Positions 46,601-58,370 are shown, numbered from the stretch's first letter. The stretch is 64,000 bases of DNA from Corella eumyota (GCA_963082875.1 OY720097.1:2542001-2606000); one strand, 5' to 3'. Made by a program: numbers and translations. The notes: generated by a model not told the origin, from the letters alone.

Positions 46601-49600
46601 TTTTTAAATTTTTTTTTTATTTATATTACAAAGTTTTTTGAATAATACTTTTTTTTGAATTTTATATGCTGATTTTATATTGTTTTAAAATGCTTTTTTT
46701 ATTTTTTTTAGAATTATAATAGCGCTAATATTTTGTTGGACGTTTGCCCCAATCTGTATGTTCCCCTTTCTTGTTGGAACGAATATTGAATGTGACACAC
46801 CGAGGCATGCCTTGACTGGGTTTGCAAGATCCCAACTTCTGTCAACTTTTATTTGCTTAAAAGGATGGGCAATGCCGTACATGCAAGTAGGTTTAAAAGA
46901 TTGGTGTTGTTTGGTTGTTTGATAGGTTACGAAAATGGTTTCAAAAATACAAAAATTATTGGATCACTCGTACTTTACGGTCTTAGATAACTTTCTTCTA
47001 AACTTTGCTGTTTTTAAGCAAACTTTTTTACCTTACACTAATTCTCTATCGTACTTTACGGCTCTTGCTAATTCTCTCTCGTATTTTACAGTCCTATCTA
47101 ATTCTTTTTCGTATTTTACGGTCTTTGCTTATTCTCTCTCGTACTTTACGGTCCTTGCTAATTCTCTCTCGTACTTTACGGTCCTCTCTAATTCTCTTTC
47201 GTACTTCACGGTCATTGGTGATTCTCTCTCGTATTTTACGGTCCCCTCTAATTTTCACTCGTACTTTACGGTCCTCGTTAGATCTCTCTTGAACTTCACG
47301 GTTCTCGTCAATTCTCTCTCGTATTTTACGGTCCTTGCTGATTCTCTTTCATATTTTACGTTTCTAATTTTTTCGAGGACCATAAAGTATAATTGATCCA
47401 AATATTAAAATTTAAAAGAAGATTAGGGTATTTCTGTGATCGTGTTTTATACGTATTACAAGGTATTTAAGGTGTGTTAAAATTTCCTAAATTCAAAAAT
47501 TTATATTTAGAGCGCTTAGGAAACTTTTATTTTTTCCAACGTCACTTTGATTTCAAAAAAGAAATTCTTATGTAACACATAACGTTTATAAAAAAGTTAA
47601 AATTACAAATTTAATCTGTGAAATTTTATTTATTTATTTTTTAGTTCACAAGAGTCTTATTCCAATTTATTCCACTCGCAATAATGATTGCCTTGTACAC
47701 TTACATATTCGCCGTGATTCACAACAAAAGGAAGAAAATGTACAGAACCATGACTAGAAGTAGGACCTCGTCGTCTGCCAATCTAACCAACTCACTTACC
47801 GTCGCATTGGCTGTAAGTTTGAATCCCACTTACCGCACTATTTAAATTTTATTTTTTTGTTTAGATTTTTGGTATTTTTATTATAATCAACCTTTTCTAT
47901 AGTTAAAAATTGTAGTAAAAACTTTACAATTATAATTTTATGGCGTTGTAATTTTTTATATGACGTTACAAACTATATTAATGACGTCAAAATTATGTCA
48001 TAGGCAACGACAGAAATACAACCCGGAAGGCGACGATCTTCAGCAGCTAAACCAGGTTTAATGGTTCGCAAGCAGAGTTGCCAAGACATGGCTAACGCGA
48101 AGTAAGTACTTTAAAGTAAACACTTTTATTTTAAGTTATTTTTTTTGGCATTATTTTTAAATTGTTATAAATTTTGAAGCAACAAAAAAGAGTATTAAGG
48201 AATTCTAGCTTAGGCTGGAAATGCAAGACATGTTTTTTTTTAAAAATTACATGTTTTTAAAATCGCATTTTTGTGTAAAGTTGGCGTAAGAATCAAATTA
48301 AATAAGTTATTATAAAGTTAATAAAATTAATTAAAGCAGCTTGTTTACAAAATTTAAGTTGATAATATCGGTTGATACCAAAATAATTCCTACTCCTTGT
48401 ATTTTTGTGTAAACAATGTAAACATCATCAACAAGAACTTTATTGTTAGTTTTATAATAAACAGTAACCATCGGTATGGAAACGGAAGGAAATAATAACA
48501 AACGTCAGAATATTGCTGTAACACTTGTTTTTTTCGGTCGTTTTGGGTCAGATCGTTATCATTGTCATTCTATTTTCACAAGTTTGTTGAATAATTGATC
48601 TGACAATAACAAAATGGTTGTTTATTGTTTAAACATGAATTAATAATATTTCCTTTGTTCTAAATAATTTAAATCTTAGGTTCTATAAAATAACAGAAAC
48701 TTAAAATAAATAATTAAATAAGGTGTTTTGTTTTTGTTAAAAAAACATGGTTTTTAAAGCAATTTTAATTTGTAAGTTTATAAAACGAAGCACATGTTTT
48801 AAATTAAAAAAAATAACAAGATACGCTTTTTTTTAAATTGTATACTTTTTTAATACTCTTAATAATATTTATAGTCGCTAGGTGGTGCTATTAAGCAATA
48901 TGTTGGTGAAAAAAAGCTAATAGACAAATAAGTCAGCACACCCTTCCCCAATAAAAAAATATAAAAACCTATCACCTTGAAAAAAAAATAGACAAATAAG
49001 TCTTGTAGTTTAAACTGTTAAAATTAAGCACAGCGAAAATTTACCAAACTCAATTTTTAAACCTGAAAAATAAATTTAAAAAAAGTTTTTTTTCTTTATC
49101 TAAATTGGGCTTTCCAAATTCAGCCCTTTTTCAAAAAATCTTTTACATTAATTTTAGACGAGTACGAGCTAATAACCGAATGTTGTTGATCGCTGTTGTC
49201 ATTTGCATCGGTTTCATGATCACTTTTTTACCGAGCGTCATCGTTCATTTGCCCGGGATAAGGTATTATATGATTTCTATGTCGGCATATCACTTTACCT
49301 ATTTAAAAATTACTTTAAATTCTATTTTAATCAAGATATTACTATTTTAAATTTGAATACGTTTTTAGAATAGACATAACTTAACCATACTTAACTTTCC
49401 CACGCTTATGACGTCACAGCTAAAAAGTTTATTGGATTAACAAAGTTATCAAAGATATTAATAAAACAAAATTTTTATCTTGTCAAGACAGATGTTTTTT
49501 TTTATATTTCGCGCATGTATTGTGACGTGTTATATAAATATGACACCACAATACATTTATTACCATATGCATGCCCTGTGACATGTCACTTTTTCAATAT

Positions 49601-49898
49601 GACGTCACAAAATAACAAAATTTTACGTAGTCAACACGTGGGCCTACGTGGAAAGATGCTGGCTTCGAACCTGTCATGGTTCAACGCGTCTATTAACCCA
49701 CTCATCTACGTCATCCTCAACCGAAGATTCAGGAGGGAATACAAGAGGTTACTTCAGTTAATCTTTATGGGAGCTAAAGGGGGCTGGGTGCACGAGTCGT
49801 CGACCTACAACAAGGGTCAAAGGTCGAATAGGAGGGAAAGTACCTCGGCTGCTAACAACAACCAGGTAGTACGTCAGCCCGAGCCGACGGAGGTCTGA
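43631..49898 (+). CDS. Class A G-protein-coupled receptor, GPR84/Tre1/moody-like
   Basis: Eight exons: 43631-43833, 44238-44435, 44615-44770, 46712-46886, 47645-47812, 48004-48101, 49158-49262, 49631-49898. Phases agree, giving 456 aa. Seven helices are readable: TM1 with GGLGNMFTILAF, TM2 with NLSIVDFITATLMLPF, TM3 ending in VNRFVGV (in place of DRY), TM4 FCWTFAPICMFPF, TM5 FIPLAIMIALYTYIFAV, TM6 AVVICIGFMITFLPS, TM7 with NASINPLIYVILNRRFRREY. The NRY-like TM3 end and the LASNLSWFNASINPLIY stretch resemble GPR84 and the insect Tre1/moody receptors, so the ligand cannot be named. The third loop is long and Ser/Arg-rich. The extracellular N-terminus repeats the word DVTS and has an NETT glycosylation site. 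The usual TM3 disulfide Cys position appears to be Ser. Intron 1 carries a SINE, intron 4 a minisatellite. Confidence 0.88.
43640..43765 (+). repeat. Translated GACGTCAC repeats in GPCR exon 1
   Basis: Four GACGTCAC words at about 43643, 43679, 43712 and 43748 each encode DVTS (IDVTSA, YDVTSV, YDVTSG, YDVTSG). Three of them are full TGACGTCA palindromes. Spacing is about 33-36 bp. They make up most of the predicted extracellular N-terminus. Confidence 0.85.
43871..44098 (-). mobile_element. tRNA-derived SINE, head degraded
   Basis: In GPCR intron 1, antisense. Tail TTATCCTCGATGTGGG, GACTCAGTCTCGAGTTGCC and the middle block are clear. The head stops after the B-box region (GGGAATCGAACTATAGAC), and the CTGAGCCAGCA block is partly deleted. 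Confidence 0.88.
44771..46711. other. GPCR intron 3, gene-free
   Basis: 1.9 kb of very AT-rich sequence with two TGACGTCA words (46006, 46212). Nothing else recognised. Confidence 0.5.
46967..47360 (+). repeat. 30-bp minisatellite in GPCR intron 4
   Basis: About thirteen units of 30 bp, typified by ATTCTCTCTCGTACTTTACG followed by GTCCTTGCTA. Because the unit is a multiple of three and lacks stops in one frame, it keeps a 153-codon frame open (SLSYFTVLAN repeated). Unit 1 and the last units are most diverged. The frame has no homology and lies between well-defined exons, so it is called a repeat. Confidence 0.9.
48102..49157. other. GPCR intron 6, gene-free
   Basis: 1.05 kb, AT-rich. Contains the tail of a second-family SINE-like repeat around 48935-48985 (ATAAAAACCTATCACCTTG). 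Nothing else seen. Confidence 0.45.
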
Positions 49899-52800
49899 TG
49901 ACGTCATAATCATACATTGTTGTCAGCGAATAGGAGCGCTGTCTTAATTTACTTAATATTTCAGTAATACGCGTGGTCACGTGACAAAAACCACGTGTCA
50001 ACTGTATTGCGCCAAAAGTGTTCAAAGTTTGAAAAAAACTTTATATTGAATTATATTTTATACCAAAACAGTCTTGAACAAATACATAACATGTTTATGT
50101 TGTTATATTATTTTATTTTATATTGTAAAGAGTTATTTTAGTGTCATTTTTTGTGAGGGAGTATTTTGTTTTTTACTTAAAAATAGTTTGTATTTTAATT
50201 GCACATTTATAACTTTTAAGAAATTTTATCTTTTAAGATATTTTCAAGAATTAAAAACGAAACTCTTTTGGTTTCAATCATTAACTATTGTGACGTCACA
50301 GAGTGTCAATCGATTTTAGTTACTTTGCACTCCATACTCAACAGTGTTTAAATTCAAAAAAATATATTTAGTTGAAATCAAACTATTTTCTTGTATTGTC
50401 GAAATTTAAAATATTTAAAATAAAACATTTTGAATATTAAACTTTTTTGGGAATTTAAATTAAATTCTGTATTTTTACACAATGTAAGTTATTATCAGAC
50501 TATATTTTAATCTAAGTGATATACTTTAAATAACTATATAGCCATTCGTTTTATTTTGGGGGCTATTTTCGTTGTAATCACAATATCTTTAAACATTGGT
50601 TCAAAATCGCCATTTTTAAGGGTGTTAACAAATGTCAAACACCATGGCTAAAAGGTTGATTCATTACAATATGTTTTGCTAATGAATTATGAGCAAGTTG
50701 TAGTTATTATCTAGTTGCTCACTGCTTCCATAGACATTACACTTCTTAATATGAAATGTGCATGTAGATGGAGCGATGAGTACTGATTATAGCTCTATAA
50801 CTTAACATTTAATCAACATAGGTAGCACATTCCCCGACCTATGGAAATACATTAGATTTGTATTAAAGTTAGGTTGTAATTTCTACACAGACTTTTACAT
50901 TGAAATATAGTTGTACCTTTATATTTAAATGAATGGCAATCTACCTTAAATGTAGAGAAACGAATTTTATTTGACATTTTGACATGCAAATCGTTCTTAG
51001 AATTTCCATATGACTTAATAACAAACGTTAACGTTTTGTCTTGAATTGTTATCTTTTTTTAGGTGGTTGTTGGCATCTTAACCTGTTAAGGTTATTCCAT
51101 ATTTAAGATAGCGCATTATAGCCTAAAAACTCTAAATTTTATTTTAGGACACAATATATACGAAAAACTACTAGTAACATTATTATATGTTTTAAAATCA
51201 TTTATTTCATTTAAAATTTTTGCAACGTAACTTTTCATAGTCTACGAGCGAAACATTTTTGATATTGACTTAAAAAATATTGAATGTAAAAGTTACACAC
51301 TTTAAACAAGGGAACTTCCTTGGTCAAATATCAAAGATTTTATTCTAATAACTCCAAGTTTACCCAGCTGACAAAGTGGAAAAATTAATTAACTTTAGTT
51401 AAAACCATAAACTTAAAACATAGCTTGATTTTATAAACAAAGAAAATTATTTGTTGCTTCAAATTGTATGTTTAGATAATATAATTTTGGCAAACATTTT
51501 CAAATTACTTTAGGTTATATTTTAAAAGTACTTACACGCTTTCCTCAGTATTAAACTTTGATGGCCCTGCAATAATCTTGTCCAATATTTCGCAATTAAA
51601 CCAGCAACTTTTATAGCTTAATATCCCTAAAACACGTGCTGGGTATCCCATAGAAAATGGCAAGTGTTTTAATTTTTAAGCACGTTTTACTGTTAAAATA
51701 AGGAGCTGTTTAATGATTAATAAAGGGGGGTTTATAGGGGAAATTAAAAATAAAAATTCTAAATTTAACTTTTCTTAATATTAAGGCTTTAGAGTTTATT
51801 TTTTCATTGTTAAAGGGTTTATAGTTAATATACAATTGTTAAATGTAGCAACTAGCACGGTTAAAATTAGGTTAAAATTCTAGCAGCAATACCCCCTTAC
51901 ATTTTTTTTACTATCGGCCCTTAAGTCTTAGCTACATTTCGTGTGTATTTGCTTTCTTATCGCGCTAAGGCCTTATTGTTAGTCAAGAACAAACTTAACG
52001 TTAAAGAACAAACATAACCAGACGCCTAATGTATGGTCGTATATAGCTTAATATAAGAGTTTATTAATATATATAAAACTTGACTGTTTTAAAGGTACAT
52101 TATTACATAAATTACTAAGGCAAAAACTGTGAAAATTGTAATATATTAAAGCAATATTTTGGCAATTCTAATGTTAACTATTGTGTTTTTACTTGCAGTA
52201 AGTCAAGTTATTGTCTTAAGTTTTAAATAATATTTGCCTTTTTTATTTTTTGTTTGTTTTTCTTGAAAATCCGTTTAACTTGACGTTAATAGAAGTAAAA
52301 TAAGGCGCGAAATTTAAAATTTTGAATTGTGTTAATCGTCCAATAGTATCACGTCCACACTATAACGCCATAGCAACCATTGTTTTAAAACAATTATTAA
52401 TTATTTAACTAACAATATATTGGCGGTTATAAATATGAATATTCTATAGACATCTTTTAATAAACTAAAGAAATTCAATAAAAAAAATTTTAATCGATTT
52501 TTATATCTTACATTTTTGTTTGTATAATATATAGGTTTTTTGTTAGGGTCTCTATTAAGAATACATAGATTACAATTTCTAAATTGGCAACTTTAGTGTA
52601 CGTAAAATGTGTATTTTAATTCGTGGGTATGTAACATAAGGTCTCATGTTATTTTAGTACACTTTTTATTCTAAATATACCTTAATCTAGCAATTAATAG
52701 TTAAGTCAATAAGTTAACTGTGAAAATAACACATGTTTAAAAGCTAATTAGTTGTTAATTTTGATTGACAGGCCATGTGTTTTGTTCACAAGTTATTTTA

Positions 52801-53382
52801 AATAGTTTGTTTTAGTAACATTTTGGTCTGTTATGTTTGTTTAATATAGGTGTGTATTAAAATGGATGCTATCTATTTTAGGGTAATACTAAACATAGAA
52901 AAACAATTCAAAGTACCGTTTATATAACAATATTGTTAGTTATAAATATACAGTTAATAACACACATTTGTGTAATATTTATTAATTTTGGACGGATTTT
53001 TATGCAAAATAATTTTATAATTACTTATACATTTTCACAGTTTTAATTACGTTGTTAATTATAAATATTGTTTTATTACTAGATAAGGCACAGTGTTATA
53101 TTTTTGCAATTATGTTATAATCTCAATCTTGTTTTTAAAACATAAATAGTTGTTTGAAAACATAAAATATTATAAAAAACAACAAAAACTGTAAAATTGT
53201 AGAAAGGTTTAAAAACATAAACATGGGCCTATATATATACATAAATTTTATAAAAATTAGTTCCAAAAATTATAGTGAGTATACTCAATAACAAAAATAC
53301 TTTCTAAAAAAAATAAGAAAAGTAAGTTGGTATAAAAAAATTTAAAAAAAACTAAAAAAAATTTGTGCCAAAAAACAACTTT
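49899..53382. other. Convergent spacer between the GPCR and ccdc83
   Basis: 3.5 kb, very AT-rich. TGACGTCA at 49899 (overlapping the GPCR stop region) and 50291, and CACGTGAC at 49978. No coding pattern, SINE or RNA gene recognised. Confidence 0.5.
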
Positions 53383-56166
53383 TTAGCCAGTTTGCCCAGC
53401 TACAGCTTCCACATTAACCGGACTTTTAATCACAGCCTTAATCATTGGTGTTTGTACCGGCCATACTGGTCTTGTTACAGTTATATCAGGTTTAGATCCG
53501 TCGACTATTTGTAGTTTTGAGTCAATCGTGTGAATTGGTTTACTGGTACCATGAACACATAATAACTTAATCTCTAGCGGCCCCAAGTGTAAGAATTCCT
53601 AGATTCAAAAAAATTATTGTTTTGGTCAATTTGTTATTACAATTTGTTAAATTCAGCTTAAGACAACTTTCCAATTAGCTATTCATTGAAAAAACATTGC
53701 TATAAAATTTGTTCTATAATGCAAGTGGCATCTTTCTATTTTAAAACTACTTAAACTAAAATAAAATTTTTGAATGCACAAAAAATTATTTTCTTTACTT
53801 TTTTCTCATATTCATTTTCTTCTTCACTCTCTTCTTCTTCCTCTTCTCCTTCTTCCAGCTCCTCTTCCTGAATGGAAAAAACTTTATCCTCGACATATTT
53901 CTGCATCGCACTACGAGGACGATCTTCTATAGCTAAAAAAAATATAAAACTTTACAAAATATACTATTTTACCTCAGTTTACTTCACCTATTTAAACTAA
54001 AACTAAATTCAAGTTGCTCTTACCTTTGATGTCTGGCGTTGAAGACTGACTTTGATATTCCTTGTCATATATTGACATTGTTTTAAGATCCATACAACTC
54101 ATTGTTTCATCATTTAAGACATCGCTGTCACTAAATTCTGTTAGGTAAAAGTTCCTGTAGAAAAAGAAAAATGGTTTAACTTAATCAATGTACAAATTTA
54201 TGTATAAACTAACTAAATTGTGTTAGTTTAAAGTTTATATAACATTTGTAAAAAATTTCAAGTAAATAAATTTTTTTGAACAATTTTAAGTTGACTTTTT
54301 TCACCTTGATATTTTAAGGTCATCTTGTTTACAGTCAAGTAATTCACTGATAATTTCCAAATTTTCGTGTTCCAGTTCTTCTAATCTCTTGAGCAGGTAT
54401 TTTTCCTCCGCTCTGTTTAGATAAAACTTTAAAATTACCAGTTAGTTTTTATTCATCCATATTTATTAAAGCTTGGTGATGGTATTTAAATCTCCTATTT
54501 AAAAAATGAATCAATAAAACTTTCTTTTTTTCTGGTACGGGGGTGAATTATCGTTTGCAAATAAATGTTACAAATTGCGAGTGACCATATTATAAAAATT
54601 AAAAAGTTGATCATAGTGATCCTTCACTACTAAACTAACAAATATGCAAAGAAAATTAATTTAAACCTATGAACTTCTGCCTCAGATTTAAGCCAATCAT
54701 TCTCATGAACTTCTTGCACAGAAGCAGGATCTAATTTTCCCATTGCTTTCTCTGATGCTAAAAACTTCTGTTCTGCCATGCATTCATCCATATGAGCTTT
54801 CACTTCTTGTTTAGCGGTGTCTAGTTGCCGTTCTAAGTGGGCTGTAATGTTGTCAAATAATTATGATAAATTTGTAAGCTTAAATATGTTTTGATATCAA
54901 ATTTATTGGGTACAGAAAAGAGTATGTCATAGAGAACATTAGTTTTTATCCCGTTTATTTTGCTTGTTTGTTAAAATTAATTTTTTTTACCATTCATATC
55001 ATCGAAATTTTGTTGCATGTCTTCTAACTCACTCTTAAGCAAATGGATCTAAAAATTTAAGGAACAATTATAAACTTTATAAAGTCAATGTTTGGTTTTT
55101 AATTTCTTTTTAAAAAGAAATTTCACTTACTTGGGTTTTATGCTCATCTGCTCCCCTTTCTTTATAATCTGTCCAGAAATCAACTTCTGCACTCTTTTTT
55201 GCATATTCACTTTCTTTCTCATCGATTTGAAGTCTTAAATCTAAAATAAAAAGTAGAATAAATATAAAAAATTTTATAACCTTGGCACAATTTACACTTA
55301 GCATTAGTGGGTAGTTTATGCTTGGCATGGGGTATCAATAAGACCTTATATTTAGTCATAAAAAAATACTAAAATTTCAACTTTTTAACCTTGGCACAAT
55401 TTACACATAGCATTAGTGGGTAGTTTATGCTTGGCATGGGGTATCAATAAGACCTTCCATTTAGCCATGAAAATAAGAAAAGTAGTCAAAAAAAAAAGTT
55501 TTAAATGCTGCCTTCAATTCTAGTAAAAAATATTTAATTCACAAAAAAATGACCGTCACAAATTTTCTCTTGTGCTCCGGAGGCTTCCCACTTCTCCTTA
55601 AGAGCTTGTTCTACGTGCTCACTGTTAAACACCTCCCTTTGCTCCAACTCCTTCTCCTGCTCCTTAGCTTGTTTCAGTAAAGTTTTAATATGAATAAACT
55701 GCTCATCCTTAAGTCGGACATTCTGGAAAATAAAAAATCAATGGTTTTTTTAAAGTTAAGTGGAATTAGATATTTTTCTATAAGTTATATTAAAAAAATA
55801 AATGTTGTTGCAAATTGATTTACCCTTTCTTGAAACCTCTTGTTTTTGTCTTTTAATCCCTTGATTTCAAATTGAAGTTCTTCAGAAGCTTTCTCTTTGA
55901 CTTGGATCCTAAATTTAAAAATAGATTACCATCACTTAATTATTTGTTTAAATTCTTACGGTTCTCTAGAATAAATATTTTAAACTAAATTGTTAAAATC
56001 TAATGTTTTTTTTAAATATGTGTTATTGCAATTAATCATATCTTGGTTGGATTATTATTTACTGGAAAGCTAGAATCGCTTCTTTTAAAGTCATCTCATC
56101 CTCCCTCTTTCCACTCTTCTTTTTAGCTTTACCCCCTCCCCCCTTTTTCTTACCTTTTTTACCCAT
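53383..56166 (-). CDS. ccdc83: Coiled-coil domain protein 83
   Basis: Ten exons: 56166-56063, 55908-55824, 55722-55554, 55240-55131, 55048-54991, 54841-54667, 54412-54305, 54154-54024, 53932-53799, 53598-53383. Phases agree, giving 429 aa (human CCDC83 413). Match points: KNKRFQERNVRLKDEQ, VEQALKEKW, the WTDYKERGADEH block, ENDWLKSEAEVHR, the RNFYLTEFSD segment and the terminal LGPLEIKLLCVHGTSKPIH. A lysine/glycine-rich start (MGKKGKKKGGGGKAKKK) is followed by nearly continuous coiled coil to about residue 270, then an acidic EEGEEEEEES stretch. Function is not established in the family; mammalian expression is mainly testicular, so a sperm or ciliary role is plausible. TTTTTTTTCAG (AG at 56199-56198) lies 32 nt upstream of the ATG. 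Only 215 bp separates it from rbm48, on the same strand. Confidence 0.9.
54530..54612 (+). repeat. Third dispersed repeat, one end (copy 4)
   Basis: GGGGGTGAATTATCGTTTGC and GTGACCATATTATAAAAATT match the right half of the copies at 11738 and 30158. In a ccdc83 intron. Confidence 0.5.
55277..55480 (+). repeat. 109-bp tandem duplication in a ccdc83 intron
   Basis: TAACCTTGGCACAATTTACA... starts at 55277 and again at 55386; about 85 bp of the two copies are nearly identical, including GGGTAGTTTATGCTTGGCA. A recent local duplication of non-coding sequence. Confidence 0.9.
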
Positions 56167-56381
56167 TTTTAAGGTAATTTAATTACATTAAAACACACTG
56201 AAAAAAAAGTAAACAAAATATTACTAGCAAGAACTGCATTGAAATGATTGGAAAAACATGGTAAGAACTAAACGGAGAAAACAGCTTAACAAAATGATTA
56301 AAAAAAAGGCAGTTGAATTTTAAATTATCATGATTTTAAAATAAAATGTTGCGTAAGCATTAGTCTGTTAACAAAAAAATA

Positions 56382-57677
56382 TTAATTTTCAGGCAATTTA
56401 TCCTCATTGTTAGACTGTTGTCCACTGACAAATATTCCCATAAGAGGTATACTTCCATCTTTATTTAACTCTATCTTATTCATTTCATCAATTTGTTTTA
56501 ACTCCACTTTCCGTGGTAAAAAAGCTGGAACTTTGTCCTTATTTTTTGTTGGGGCAATGTATGGTGTTGTAGGAGTTCGAATTACTTGTTTTTGAACTAA
56601 AACATCTAAAACTTTTTGGTGAAAATATCCAGATTTTGTTTTAAATTTGGGCGGTTTTCGATTGAAGTTGACATTTTGTTTTGGGTTTTCTTTTACTTTG
56701 GGTTCATCTAGTTTATTTTGTTTAGAAGTTGAAGGGCAATTAAAGTTATTTTTAGGCTGACAATGTTGTTTTTGAAGATTAGGATGAATAGAAATATTTT
56801 TTCGTTGCTGTGTTTTAGAAACAATTTGCATATTTTGTAAATTATTGTTTTTATGAAAATGATTAATATTTTGGTAATTAGTATTAACGTTTTGTTGCAT
56901 TGGGTTAAATTGTTGGGTTGGGGGCCAAACTGGTGGGGGTGGATAATTGGAATAACCTTGCAACCCATATTGGGGTGGGAACATCATGTTAGGGGGTGGG
57001 GGAGGGGGTAAAGTAAGGGGAATACCCATTTTGTTCCTAGGAATGTTAATCTTAATTTGGGGTTGAGTTGGAATAAAACTCGGACCAATTTTATTTGAAG
57101 CAATTATTTCGTTGGATGTTGATGGTTTTTGACCACTAGAGGCCGATATTGAGCCTGGCTTTGTAGTTGATTGATAAGAATTTACATTTTTTGATTTTTT
57201 ACCCTTTTTTCTTTTATCTTCTTTCAATTCTTTTTCAAGAAATTTTACTCTTGAAGTTACAGACTGTCTCCGATGGTTAATCTTCTCTCTTACGTCATCT
57301 AGTGTTTCGTACTCTGGGGCATAACAAACATGAAGTACAGCACCAAAAAAATAATGTTCATCCAATTTTCGCTTAGCAGTTTTAGCAGCTTGTATATCTT
57401 GATATTTTAACAAATAAACAAGCGTAAAATCTTCCTTATCATAATCCTTAAGTTCCTTGTACTCTTGTATAGTCCCATATGCTGAAAATAATTTAAGTAA
57501 ATCTTTTTCGAGTCCAATTGCTGGTATTCCGATTACAAGTAAAAATTTTGACTCAAGGTTAATTGTAAAAACTCTAACTGAAGTCCTTTTTTTGCCGCGC
57601 CGATATTTTGGTCTGGTGTCACAATATTCATGTTTAAGATGATGAGGGAGACTTTTCTGTTCTACATTGTCAGACAT
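56382..57677 (-). CDS. rbm48: RNA-binding protein 48
   Basis: Intronless, 431 aa (human RBM48 about 367). N-terminal CDTRPKYRRGKK and VFTINLESKFLLVIGIPAIG lead into one RRM (about 45-121) ending with FFGAVLHVCYAPEYET, a close match to the human protein. The rest is low-complexity: Lys-rich at about 150-165, then Pro, Asn and Gln-rich with a PPPPPP run and no folded domain visible. Known role: with ARMC7, RBM48 helps the minor spliceosome remove U12-type introns. Upstream on the same strand is ccdc83 (215 bp after the stop); vps54 diverges on the other side. TTTTTATTTTTAAG ends two bases before the ATG and may be a splice acceptor for a leader. Confidence 0.92.
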   Translation of the reverse strand: MSDNVEQKSLPHHLKHEYCDTRPKYRRGKKRTSVRVFTINLESKFLLVIGIPAIGLEKDLLKLFSAYGTIQEYKELKDYDKEDFTLVYLLKYQDIQAAKTAKRKLDEHYFFGAVLHVCYAPEYETLDDVREKINHRRQSVTSRVKFLEKELKEDKRKKGKKSKNVNSYQSTTKPGSISASSGQKPSTSNEIIASNKIGPSFIPTQPQIKINIPRNKMGIPLTLPPPPPPNMMFPPQYGLQGYSNYPPPPVWPPTQQFNPMQQNVNTNYQNINHFHKNNNLQNMQIVSKTQQRKNISIHPNLQKQHCQPKNNFNCPSTSKQNKLDEPKVKENPKQNVNFNRKPPKFKTKSGYFHQKVLDVLVQKQVIRTPTTPYIAPTKNKDKVPAFLPRKVELKQIDEMNKIELNKDGSIPLMGIFVSGQQSNNEDKLPEN

Positions 57678-58370
57678 TTCTTAAAAATAAAAATTTTTTT
57701 TCTTTATTATAATTTATTCTTATAATAATTTTTTACTATTAGTTTTGTAATTCTTGTATTGAAAATTATGTTAATAATATTCCATAATATATTCTCTTTT
57801 TATTAAATTATTTAATTGCAACTTTAATTTATTAAAAATGTCAAAATAAAAAATTTTACTGCAATATTTGTTAAAAAAAATATGGAAGAATAATATAAGT
57901 GGCTATATTTTGATTAAAGTCAAACAAAAATACTTTTTTTCAAATATAAGCTACTTTTTTCACTACACCACGTGTTTAGTTTATTTTAAACGAAGAAAAT
58001 AAATTATTTTAGCTTGCAATAAAACCAAGGTAACCAATCAAAAAGGGAATTTCCCTTTAAAGTAAAATGCATTATGGGAAATCTTACCAAAAAGTATAAA
58101 AAATTTTTTTTAAGTTTGGTAATTTTTATATGAGTTTATAAATTGCTAATAAATTAAGTTTTTAGGGTAATTTGAGAAGAATAACATTTGAATTTTGAAA
58201 TAAATACTACAGAACCGTTTAAAATTATTATTTACGTAATTATGGTGGCTTTAAATTTCGGTCACAAAATAGCTACCACGTATTCAGCAACAACTGTTTA
58301 CAAAATTTTATTAAAGAACAAAATCGAAAAACTTAAAAGAAATCAAAATTTCTTGCAAATGTGAACAAAA
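57678..58370. promoter_or_regulatory. Divergent promoter region rbm48 (-) / vps54 (+)
   Basis: About 690 bp between the two start codons. A T-rich AG (TAAGTTTTTAG, AG near 58163-58164) lies about 200 nt before the vps54 ATG. No TATA box or known factor site could be assigned; inference from gene orientation only. Confidence 0.5.

Noticed and set aside
46935-47396. 153-codon open frame on the + strand
   Set aside because: It is the 30-bp minisatellite read in its stop-free frame, inside a GPCR intron; no homology.
53800-53870. CT-rich microsatellite in ccdc83
   Set aside because: It is the coding strand complement of the acidic Glu run in exon 9, in frame and present in the predicted protein.
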